From: Nostocaceae cyanobacterium CSSed10_463m
Lineage (GTDB): Bacteria > Cyanobacteriota > Cyanobacteriia > Cyanobacteriales > Nostocaceae
Direction of reading: 5' to 3'
Length of the DNA stretch: 5,045 nucleotides
NCBI GenBank assembly: GCA_003556955.1
Contig: PWQB01000345.1
Coordinates: forward strand, 1-5,045
Under the pieces are notes generated by a model that worked only from the letters and a program-made list of their open reading frames with translations, was not told the DNA's origin and made no database searches. Position 1 is the stretch's first letter. Each line of letters starts with the position of its first letter. Made by a program: the position numbers and the translations under genes. This document shows positions 1 through 5,045 of the stretch, in pieces.

Positions 1-211
1 ATGAAGTCACTGGAGAAATGTGATTTATCTTCATGAACTCAGGTGGTGTGATGTCATGATTTGTAACTAATTGAGTGAAATGATTTCTGGTTAGGTTATC
101 CGAGCCATTTTCCATTTCCAATGGCTGCTGCTTCGGTAACTTATTCGGTAAATTCAGTTTTTTTGCAGTTAATATAGCCGTCATCAGTAGGCTGATTTCG
201 CTCATCGTCAT
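1..211 (-). CDS. Hypothetical protein, N-terminal part (runs off left edge)
   Basis: A minus-strand frame stays open for 70 codons from an ATG at 211-209 to the left edge, so only the N-terminus is seen. It begins MTMSEISLLMTAILTAKKLN; a second in-frame ATG at 205-203 is an equally good start. An in-frame TGA at 214-212 directly precedes the first ATG, so the frame cannot start further upstream. The first 20 or so residues could form an amphipathic or weakly hydrophobic helix. The rest is polar, rich in Asn, Lys, Pro and His, with no motif I recognise. There is no clear ribosome binding site: only AAG precedes the first ATG. A 22-bp dyad with promoter-like hexamers lies 27 bases upstream, which fits a real regulated gene start. 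An open frame of this length in AT-rich DNA could still arise by chance, so this is a moderate call and no function is proposed. Confidence 0.45.
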   Translation of the reverse strand, partial: MTMSEISLLMTAILTAKKLNLPNKLPKQQPLEMENGSDNLTRNHFTQLVTNHDITPPEFMKINHISPVTS

Positions 212-237
212 TCATCTTATAACAACTTTAACTCTAG

Positions 238-259
238 CTTGACAAATAAACTTGTCAAG
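238..259. promoter_or_regulatory. 22-bp perfect dyad, candidate operator/promoter
   Basis: CTTGACAA and TTGTCAAG form perfect 8-bp arms around a 6-base spacer (246-251). The size and symmetry suit a dimeric repressor of the TetR or MarR kind (inference). Each arm also resembles a -35 box. Reading left, TTGTCA (245-240) is followed 17-18 bases later by TTATAA/TATAAG, which would start transcription almost at the ATG of the partial leftward gene. Reading right, TTGTCA (252-257) is followed 18 bases later by TATAAA (276-281). No transcription evidence is available. Confidence 0.45.
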
Positions 260-304
260 AGTCAATAATATTATATATAAACATTATAAAAATCATGTAA
301 CTTT

Positions 305-316
305 TACTTGCAAGTA
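305..316. repeat. 12-bp perfect palindrome TACTTGCAAGTA
   Basis: TACTTG followed directly by CAAGTA, with no spacer. It lies 46 bases from the 22-bp dyad and shares the CTTG/CAAG half-site with it. It may be a second binding site for the same regulator, which is inference only; a 12-bp palindrome in AT-rich DNA is weak evidence alone. Confidence 0.3.
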
Positions 317-465
317 TTATTTATAATTAATTCTAATCACACCCGCTCAATAAATAACTGCTATATTTTAATTTAGTCTAATTTACAGGAACTTAGGATT
401 TACTGTCTTCCTCCCAAAGTCTCATCAAATTTATCAGTAACTCAGAGCAGTAAATAAATATATTC

Positions 466-480
466 ATTAAATAATTTAAT
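466..480. repeat. 15-bp A/T palindrome
   Basis: ATTAAAT, a central A, then ATTTAAT: a perfect 7+1+7 palindrome made only of A and T, inside a longer run of TAAATAA-like sequence. It could be a protein binding site, but base composition alone makes such palindromes fairly likely here. Confidence 0.25.
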
Positions 481-760
481 CAGTAGTACAACTGGCAAAA
501 TCCTAGCTAAACCGCAATTTTTAAATCATTAATACCATGACAAATTGTACGAATTTTAACCCTGATTAAGCTATTTAGGGAAAAATTTGAATTTTGTCAA
601 TTCCAACCCAGTACAAAAAATAACTACAAATGCAATTCAACCGACATGGCTAGATTTTGTTATACAGTAGTTTTCATGTATTCTTATATCTTGCAGCATT
701 TGAAATCAGCTACAAAACCCTCGCCCAAATCAATTTCCGCGCTCATAGCTAAAGTCAATT

Positions 761-787
761 AAAAAAGACTGAAATCTTTTCCCAGTC
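761..787 (-). terminator. Possible weak intrinsic terminator for cax
   Basis: Read on the minus strand, downstream of the cax stop codon, GACTG (787-783) and CAGTC (771-767) can form a 5-bp stem around an 11-base loop, followed at once by six T residues (766-761). The layout fits a Rho-independent terminator, but the stem is short. A stronger 7-bp hairpin at 784-801 overlaps it by 4 bases and would compete with it. Distance from the cax stop is about 70 bases. Confidence 0.4.
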
Positions 788-856
788 GTCTTTAGACGAC
801 TTTCGCTATCAGACGGGGGTTTGAACCTCCGGCGGTTTATTGCTTCCGCCTTGCGG
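767..856. repeat. Palindrome cluster, REP/MITE-like element
   Basis: Four hairpin-forming units lie back to back in 90 bases. They are GACTG/CAGTC (767-787); AGTCGTC/GACGACT with a TTTA loop (784-801); GGGGGT/ACCTCC with a TTGA loop and one G-T wobble (815-830); and a GGCGG (831-835)/CCGCC (846-850) pair that can instead fold as CCGC/GCGG (846-856). The block is clearly more GC-rich than the DNA to its left and ends 2 bases before the cax stop codon. Such clustered hairpins after a gene are typical of dispersed palindromic repeats in cyanobacterial genomes, some of them remnants of small transposons. That family assignment is from general knowledge and was not checked by search. No transposase or flanking target duplication was identified. 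Confidence 0.5.
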
Positions 857-858
857 TA

Positions 859-1950
859 CTAGCCAATACCATCAATGACTGGATGGAAGTAGAAAGCAAA
901 CCCCAAAACTGTATAAGCAGCTAATAATAACACTCCTTCTAACCAATTAGATTCACCATCAGAACTAATACTATTGGCAATTAAAACTGATACAGCTACA
1001 GCGACTAATTCAAAAGGGTTAAAATCCAAATCCATCGGTTTATCAAGTACCCATCCAGCTATCACTAAAACTGGTGCAACAAATAAGGCAATTTGTAAAC
1101 TTGATCCCACAGCGACCGATATAGAAAGATCCATCTTATTCTTCATAGCCACAGTTACTGCGGTAGCGTGTTCAGCCGCGTTACCAACAATGGGAACCAA
1201 AATCACCCCTGTAAACAGAGATGTTAAACCGAGTTGAGATGTGGCTACTTCCAAAGAACCTACCAACATTTCAGATTCCAGTGCCACAAACAAAGTACAT
1301 ACTAACAACACACCACTCCATAGCCAGATATTAGGTTTGGTATGAGGTGTTTCTTCCTCTTCTATCTCTGCAACACCCACATCATATAAATAGGCGTGGG
1401 TTTTCATTGAAAATAACAGCGTCAGAACGTACACCAGAATTAACACCACAGCAACTGCAAGGGAAAGATTTTGCAGAACTTTTTCACTAATTCCTACTGA
1501 AGTATAATTCACAGCCGTTGGTAACAAAATGGCAATTACAGCCAAATTCATCGCCGAAGCATTCACCCGCGCCACAACAGATTGAAATGTTTGTACCTTG
1601 TAACGCAGTCCACCCAAAAGCATGGAAAAACCCATCACCAGTAGTAAGTTGCTGATAATCGAACCTGTAATACTGGCTTTGACTATATCCACCAAGCCGG
1701 CATTTAGGGCAACTAGAGCTATAATTAATTCTGTAGCATTGCCAAAAGTGGCGTTGAGTAATCCTCCCAATGAAGGGCCAACTACTACAGCTATTTCTTC
1801 TGTAGCTGTACCCATCCAAGCGGCTAAGGGCAGAATTGCTAAACCAGCTGTAATGAAAACTATCAAGTCTCCCCACTCCAAAATGTGGGCTGCTAGGGAA
1901 ACTGGAATGAACAGTAATAAAACCAGAAAAAGTGTGTTTTTAACTGACAT
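859..1950 (-). CDS. cax: Calcium/proton antiporter (CaCA superfamily, CAX family)
   Basis: This membrane protein exchanges Ca2+ for H+, normally removing calcium from the cytoplasm; cyanobacterial relatives are linked to calcium balance and to salt and alkaline tolerance. It is 363 residues, a usual bacterial CAX length, and hydrophobicity suggests about 11 membrane helices. Both CaCA alpha repeats are intact. The first has GNATE at 70-74, then GSIISNLLLVMGF (96-108). The second has GNAAEH at 256-261, then GSSLQIALFVAPVLV (282-296). The two Glu residues, E74 and E260, are the expected cation ligands. The loop between the halves carries the acidic cluster EIEEEE (195-200), typical of CAX proteins. 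The N-terminus (about 5-22) is a hydrophobic segment. The ATG is preceded by AAGG six bases upstream. The gene lies 3 bases after a 68-residue small gene, so the two are probably cotranscribed. Transport direction and ion specificity are inferred from the family. Confidence 0.95.
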   Translation of the reverse strand: MSVKNTLFLVLLLFIPVSLAAHILEWGDLIVFITAGLAILPLAAWMGTATEEIAVVVGPSLGGLLNATFGNATELIIALVALNAGLVDIVKASITGSIISNLLLVMGFSMLLGGLRYKVQTFQSVVARVNASAMNLAVIAILLPTAVNYTSVGISEKVLQNLSLAVAVVLILVYVLTLLFSMKTHAYLYDVGVAEIEEEETPHTKPNIWLWSGVLLVCTLFVALESEMLVGSLEVATSQLGLTSLFTGVILVPIVGNAAEHATAVTVAMKNKMDLSISVAVGSSLQIALFVAPVLVIAGWVLDKPMDLDFNPFELVAVAVSVLIANSISSDGESNWLEGVLLLAAYTVLGFAFYFHPVIDGIG

Positions 1951-1953
1951 TTG

Positions 1954-2160
1954 CTACCTTAAGGTGAGAGTATCATGCACAGATGACAGATGTTTTGGAT
2001 GATTGGCAATATTTTGCAACCAGACACTAGGATACTCTGAAGTGTCTGCGGTTTCCTGAGAAATTAGACTGTCTATACAGTGGTACTCGCTATGTAAAAT
2101 AAAATTGCAATTTATGGAGTTTTTGCAAACTTTCGTAGTAAAAATATCAATTAGAGCCAT
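1954..2160 (-). CDS. Small hypothetical protein (68 aa) upstream of cax
   Basis: A 68-residue protein beginning MALIDIFTTKVCKNSINCNF and ending HDTLTLR, of a family I do not recognise. An upstream in-frame ATG (2217-2215) would give 87 residues. I chose the ATG at 2160-2158 because GGAG (2170-2167) lies six bases before it, a strong ribosome binding site, whereas the upstream ATG has none. The protein is soluble-looking, with no membrane helix or signal peptide. It has three Cys (12, 18, 28) and six His (23, 27, 54, 57, 62 and others nearby in the C-terminal half), so metal binding is conceivable but no known motif is complete. Its stop is 3 bases before cax, implying one operon and perhaps coupled translation. 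A perfect 8-bp inverted repeat lies inside the frame. It could be a regulatory leader peptide or an accessory protein of the transporter; neither is shown. Confidence 0.6.
   Translation of the reverse strand: MALIDIFTTKVCKNSINCNFILHSEYHCIDSLISQETADTSEYPSVWLQNIANHPKHLSSVHDTLTLR
1957..1960 (-). promoter_or_regulatory. cax ribosome binding site inside the upstream gene
   Basis: AAGG on the minus strand, six bases before the cax ATG. It overlaps the last sense codon of the small upstream gene (AGG) and adjoins its TAG stop, so ribosomes finishing the small gene end on the cax initiation region. This supports translational coupling. Confidence 0.65.
2021..2048 (-). promoter_or_regulatory. Hairpin in the small gene, upstream of cax
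   Basis: CAGACACT (2021-2028) and AGTGTCTG (2041-2048) are perfect 8-bp arms around a 12-base loop. In the minus-strand transcript the hairpin lies about 70 bases before the cax start codon, within codons of the 68-residue frame. No T run follows, so it is not an intrinsic terminator. It might affect mRNA stability or cax translation; this is inference. Confidence 0.4.
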
Positions 2161-2166
2161 GATTTT

Positions 2167-2170
2167 CTCC
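2167..2170 (-). promoter_or_regulatory. Ribosome binding site setting the small-gene start
   Basis: GGAG (part of TTGGAGAA) on the minus strand, six bases before the ATG at 2160. It is the best Shine-Dalgarno match in the window and is why the 68-residue start is preferred over the longer 87-residue reading. Confidence 0.65.
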
Positions 2171-2256
2171 AAAATATGGGGTTTAATAGATAAATAAACT
2201 CTAAAATATTTGACCAACGCTACTCATAATGTGCGATAACGCAGATTTCCGGCTTT

Positions 2257-2285
2257 AGTCAAACAGTTTTCTGGAAAATTTGACT
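2257..2285. promoter_or_regulatory. Dyad-symmetric candidate operator between divergent genes
   Basis: AGTCAAA (2257-2263) and TTTGACT (2279-2285) are perfect 7-bp arms. Between them lies a second inverted pair, TTTTC/GAAAA (2267-2278), giving nested symmetry with a 3-base bulge. The outer arms place TTGACT, a -35-like hexamer, facing outward on both strands. The dyad ends 6 bases before a rightward TATAAT, so a bound protein would probably block or contact RNA polymerase at that promoter. Neither TTGACT has a good -10 at 17 bases. No regulator is assigned. Confidence 0.4.
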
Positions 2286-2297
2286 GTATTCTATAAT
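2269..2297 (+). promoter_or_regulatory. Candidate promoter for the GH57 gene (TATAAT)
   Basis: A perfect -10 hexamer TATAAT at 2292-2297. The -35 position at 17-base spacing (2269-2274) reads TTCTGG, a poor match, so an activator or another sigma factor may be needed. Transcription would begin near 2304, leaving a leader of about 95 bases before the ATG at 2399. Confidence 0.4.
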
Positions 2298-2328
2298 CAA
2301 AGTTTTGCTGGATACCGGATTTATGTTC

Positions 2329-2361
2329 AAACCTCTGTAGAAAGGTTTAAATCCCAGGTTT
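2329..2361 (+). promoter_or_regulatory. Leader inverted repeat with two alternative partners
   Basis: AAACCT (2329-2334) can pair with AGGTTT at 2343-2348 (8-base loop) or with a second AGGTTT at 2356-2361. Both lie in the predicted leader of the GH57 mRNA. The two foldings exclude each other. Neither covers the start codon, so any regulatory effect is uncertain; the arms are short and may be chance. Confidence 0.25.
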
Positions 2362-2398
2362 CGGCGCAAATGTAAGTTTTTTATTTGGATAAATATAC

Positions 2399-5045
2399 AT
2401 GACTTCTGCTGCTGAAAGGCCAGTTAGCCCTGGCGCAAGTTTTACATCACATTCAACTCCCCACGATACTCACCAGACTGATCCCCTGAAACAGGCGACT
2501 GGTGTTTATGTGACGGTGCATGGTCATTTTTACCAACCACCACGGGAAAACCCTTATTTAGATGCGATTGAACGTCAACCCAGTGCTGCACCTTTCCATG
2601 ATTGGAATGAACGCATTCACTGGGAATGCTATCGCCCCAATGCCTTTGCCAGGGTTTGCAATGACCAGGGTGAAGTTGTAGATATTGTCAATAATTACGA
2701 ATATTTCAGCTTTAATATGGGGCCTACGCTGATGTCGTGGCTAGAACGCTACGATTTTGAGGTGTATCAGCGCATTTTGGAGGCAGACATCAAGAGTTGT
2801 CAGCGCTTGCATGGTCATGGTAATGCGATCGCACAGGTATACAATCACATAATTATGCCTCTGGCTAATGAACGGGATAAATACACCCAAATTCGCTGGG
2901 GTAAAGCAGATTTTCGCTCTCGGTTTGGGCGTGATCCCGAAGGTATGTGGTTAGCGGAAACGGGTGTGGACTATGCAACTTTAGAAGCTTTGGTTGCTGA
3001 AGGTATTCGCTTCATTATCCTCGCACCATCTCAGGCGCAGCGTTGCCGTCCCCTACCAACGGAGAATGATCCCCACCCGGAATGGCAAGAAGTCGGCGGT
3101 AGTCAAATTGATCCTACCCGTCCTTATCGCTGTTATCTCAAAGAAAGTAGCGGCACTGATACCCGCCCTTATATTGATATCTTCTTCTACGATGGTCCGA
3201 TCTCACGGGATATGGGTTTTAGTGATGTGGTCTATAATTCCAGTCACTTCGCCGGACGCATCGGTTCGGCGGTACGTGGGGATCATCGTCCAGCACAGTT
3301 AATTTCTGTGGCTACAGATGGGGAAACCTTCGGACACCATAAGAAGGGAACCGAGAAAACTTTAGCTTATGCTTTTATCGGTGAGTTTCCTAAACACGGT
3401 TGGACGGTGACAAACTTTGCTCACTATCTCAGCCTGAATACTCCCACTTGGGAAGCGGAAATTAAACCCGCCACAGCTTGGAGTTGCGCCCACGGTGTCG
3501 ATAGATGGCAAGATGATTGTGGTTGTGGTGGTGAAGGTGGGGTTTGGCATCAAAAATGGCGGCGACCTCTGCGGGATGCTTTAAACTGGCTACGGGATCA
3601 GCTCGTTGAGGTGTATGAAGAAAATGCTGGGCTGCTATTTAATGATCCCTGGTTAGCACGAGATGAATATATTCAAGTGATAGGCGATCGCTCTCCTGCT
3701 AATGTTAACTCCTTCTTGTCTCGCCATCAAACCCACAAACTCACCGCCGCCGAACAAGTTGATGCTTTGCGGCTGTTAGAAATGCAGCGTCACGCTTTGC
3801 TGATGTTCACCAGTTGCGGCTGGTTTTTTGAAGAAATTTCTCGTCCAGAAGGTACGCAAATCCTCCGCTATGCTTCCCGTGCTTTGGAATTGGCTGGAGA
3901 TGTGGCTGGTGTGCAGTTGGAAAAAAGTTTCCTCAAACTCTTGGGATTAGCCCCCAGTAATGTGGATAGTTTCAAACATGGTGGGGAAGTGTATCGCCAA
4001 TTGGTGCAAACTGCCCAAGTTAGTGTGAAGCAAGTAGCCGCCCACTATGCCATTACTTCTCTATTTGGTAATCATAAATCTACAGAGAAGCCCAATCCTC
4101 ATCCTGGAAAAGCTAAATATCCTCATCCTGACCAAAAGCGTGTTTATTGTTACACCGTCAATGAGATAGATTACCAACTGCAACGCATGGGATCATTGAC
4201 TCTGGCGGTTGGACATTTACAGTTGGTGTCAGAAATTACCTGGGAAAGTGAGAGTTTAGTATTTGCTGTCTTGCATTTAGGTGGTTGGGATTTCCACTGC
4301 TGTACTCAATTATTTACCGGACGGCGTGACTACAGCAAGTTGAAAGAAAAGCTGTTTAGTTCTTTAGAACAAGCGAGTGCGGCTCAAACTATCTTGGTAA
4401 TGACACAGTTATTTAAAGAGGAAACATTCAGCTTGCAGAATTTGTTTGCTGAAGAACGTCACCGGATTATGCGGTTACTCAGTCAGGAAACACTGACCCG
4501 TTTAGATCAACTTTATAGCCAAGTCTATCGGAATAATTACGGTGTGCTGATGGCGTTTCACCGGGATGAGCTAGAGGTTCCCCAAGAATTGCAGGTAGCT
4601 GCCGATATTGCTTTGGGATCGCGTTGTATGCTGACGTTGCGATCGCTTGAGCAAGATATTACTGATTCGGCTTTAAGCTTAGGTCATATCATAGAATTAG
4701 AGGCGATCGCTACTGAAGCTAAACATCTGCATTGTCATTTAAATATCCCTGAAGGTAAGCAGATATTAGAACAATTGATCATGCGCTTACTTTGGCAATT
4801 GTTACACGATGCTAACGGTAGTTTTGCCATAGAAATTCAATGTTTAGAACGGTTGATTGATGTCAGTTATCAGCTAAATATTGGTATTTCTTTGCATAAA
4901 TCGCAAGAGTTATACTTTAGCTGTCTGAAAAGTCAGATTTTACCATTGTGTATCACAAGTTTGAGCAATAAAGAAGACATTAATCAATGTCGTCAATTGC
5001 TGAAGTTAGGGAAAAAGTTAGCTGTTGATGTTAGTTATGTTTTGA
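2399..5045 (+). CDS. GH57 family glycoside hydrolase with C-terminal DUF3536 (3' end missing)
   Basis: A probable alpha-glucan-acting enzyme of glycoside hydrolase family 57 (retaining amylases, branching enzymes and glucanotransferases); the exact substrate cannot be told, glycogen being one guess. There are 882 full codons, still open at the right edge. GH57 motifs occur in order: VHGHFYQPP (40-48); HGNAIAQVYNHIIMPL (140-155); PEGMWLAETGVD (180-191), with E187 as the likely nucleophile; and TDGETFGHH (306-314), with D307 as the likely acid/base. A Cys/His-rich segment follows (C363, H365, C374, C376). From about residue 450 (LLMFTSCGWFF at 467-477) to the end it matches my knowledge of DUF3536, a domain of unknown function often fused to GH57. 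A linker near 565-578 repeats PHP. No signal peptide is seen, so it is probably cytoplasmic. The ATG follows an in-frame TAA (2390-2392) and only a weak GGA; the first 34 residues are Ser/Thr/Pro/His-rich and look unconserved. Transcribed divergently from the cax operon. Confidence 0.9.
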   Translation, partial: MTSAAERPVSPGASFTSHSTPHDTHQTDPLKQATGVYVTVHGHFYQPPRENPYLDAIERQPSAAPFHDWNERIHWECYRPNAFARVCNDQGEVVDIVNNYEYFSFNMGPTLMSWLERYDFEVYQRILEADIKSCQRLHGHGNAIAQVYNHIIMPLANERDKYTQIRWGKADFRSRFGRDPEGMWLAETGVDYATLEALVAEGIRFIILAPSQAQRCRPLPTENDPHPEWQEVGGSQIDPTRPYRCYLKESSGTDTRPYIDIFFYDGPISRDMGFSDVVYNSSHFAGRIGSAVRGDHRPAQLISVATDGETFGHHKKGTEKTLAYAFIGEFPKHGWTVTNFAHYLSLNTPTWEAEIKPATAWSCAHGVDRWQDDCGCGGEGGVWHQKWRRPLRDALNWLRDQLVEVYEENAGLLFNDPWLARDEYIQVIGDRSPANVNSFLSRHQTHKLTAAEQVDALRLLEMQRHALLMFTSCGWFFEEISRPEGTQILRYASRALELAGDVAGVQLEKSFLKLLGLAPSNVDSFKHGGEVYRQLVQTAQVSVKQVAAHYAITSLFGNHKSTEKPNPHPGKAKYPHPDQKRVYCYTVNEIDYQLQRMGSLTLAVGHLQLVSEITWESESLVFAVLHLGGWDFHCCTQLFTGRRDYSKLKEKLFSSLEQASAAQTILVMTQLFKEETFSLQNLFAEERHRIMRLLSQETLTRLDQLYSQVYRNNYGVLMAFHRDELEVPQELQVAADIALGSRCMLTLRSLEQDITDSALSLGHIIELEAIATEAKHLHCHLNIPEGKQILEQLIMRLLWQLLHDANGSFAIEIQCLERLIDVSYQLNIGISLHKSQELYFSCLKSQILPLCITSLSNKEDINQCRQLLKLGKKLAVDVSYVL
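2825..4710. repeat. Four HIP1 octamers (GCGATCGC) within the GH57 gene
   Basis: Copies lie at 2825-2832, 3684-3691, 4639-4646 and 4703-4710; no other copies were seen in the window. HIP1 is the highly iterated palindrome abundant in many cyanobacterial genomes, so this supports the taxonomic call. They are single sites, not an array. Confidence 0.85.

Larger units (their letters stand above)
260..760. other. AT-rich intergenic stretch without a convincing gene
   Basis: About 500 bases, strongly AT-rich, with stops frequent in all frames. The longest start-to-stop frame noticed (676-762, plus, 28 codons) has no ribosome binding site and is not called. Short palindromes are present: a 12-bp one at 305-316, a 15-bp one at 466-480 and AAAATTTGAATTTT near 582-596. 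In DNA this AT-rich, the A/T-only palindromes may be chance. A plus-strand promoter-like pair (TTGTCA 252-257, TATAAA 276-281) points into this stretch, so an unannotated small RNA is possible but unsupported. Confidence 0.6.

Noticed and set aside
572..600. Minus-strand TTGACA (600-595) with TAAATA 17 bases on
   Set aside because: The -35 is perfect, but the -10 matches consensus at only 3 of 6 bases, and no gene starts within 350 bases downstream.
676..762. 28-codon plus-strand frame before the palindrome cluster
   Set aside because: No ribosome binding site, no recognisable features, and its stop falls in the A-run of the repeat; likely chance.
784..850. tRNA-like look: a hairpin followed by GGGGTTTGAACCTCC resembling a T arm
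   Set aside because: The first hairpin has a 7-bp stem and 4-base loop, not an anticodon arm; the T-loop C56 is missing, and no acceptor or D stem can be formed.
974..1237. Plus-strand 87-codon open frame
   Set aside because: Lies opposite cax, whose protein is clearly recognisable; low-complexity Thr/Ala/Lys composition typical of an antisense shadow.
1487..1876. Minus-strand 129-codon frame
   Set aside because: Overlaps cax out of frame on the same strand, with no ribosome binding site or recognisable motif.
1622..2002. Plus-strand 126-codon frame
   Set aside because: Antisense to cax and to the end of the small gene; no protein family resemblance.
2161..2217. 19-residue N-terminal extension of the small gene (start at 2217)
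   Set aside because: No ribosome binding site at 2217, whereas the internal ATG at 2160 has a strong GGAG at ideal spacing.
2370..2375. Start-stop ATGTAA in the GH57 leader
   Set aside because: No ribosome binding site precedes it; such hexamers are common by chance.
2994..3302. Plus-strand 102-codon frame
   Set aside because: Out-of-frame shadow inside the GH57 gene, across its conserved catalytic region.
3362..3553. Minus-strand 63-codon frame
   Set aside because: Antisense to GH57; the Thr-rich run comes from the Gly/Cys codons of the real gene.
5043..5045. TGA at the extreme right end as the GH57 stop
   Set aside because: It is out of frame: the reading frame has ...GTT TTG A at 5039-5045, so the gene is still open.

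Overview
This 5,045-base window looks like chromosomal DNA from a cyanobacterium, probably a filamentous Nostoc/Anabaena-type species. The evidence is four copies of the HIP1 octamer GCGATCGC (all in the right-hand gene), AT-rich intergenic DNA, and the gene content. The species assignment is inference; no gene was matched to a named locus.

Layout, left to right. Positions 1-211 hold the 5' part of an unrecognised minus-strand reading frame that runs off the left edge. Positions 216-760 are very AT-rich, have no convincing gene, and contain several perfect palindromes. The most notable is a 22-bp dyad at 238-259 that sits just upstream of the partial gene and carries promoter -35-like hexamers. 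Positions 761-856 are a dense run of short hairpins in contrasting GC-rich DNA, ending 2 bases from the stop codon of the next gene. This resembles a dispersed palindromic (REP/MITE-like) repeat and may also end transcription of that gene.

Positions 859-2160 (minus strand) form a probable two-gene operon. A 68-residue protein of unknown function comes first, with a strong ribosome binding site. Its stop codon lies 3 bases before the start of cax, a 363-residue Ca2+/H+ antiporter of the CaCA superfamily with both GNA(T/A)E alpha-repeat motifs intact. The cax ribosome binding site lies inside the end of the small gene, so translational coupling is likely.

Positions 2161-2398 are a divergent intergenic region with a dyad-symmetric candidate operator, a perfect TATAAT hexamer facing right and a small leader inverted repeat. 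From 2399 to the right edge runs a long plus-strand gene, 882 codons and still open, for a glycoside hydrolase family 57 enzyme with a C-terminal DUF3536 region. It keeps the family's catalytic Glu and Asp motifs.

The two main genes are transcribed divergently and have no obvious shared pathway: one handles calcium and pH balance at a membrane, the other probably acts on an alpha-glucan such as glycogen. I see no CRISPR array, complete insertion sequence, tRNA or rRNA. The least explained parts are the small protein upstream of cax, the palindrome cluster after cax, and the dyads in the two intergenic regions.
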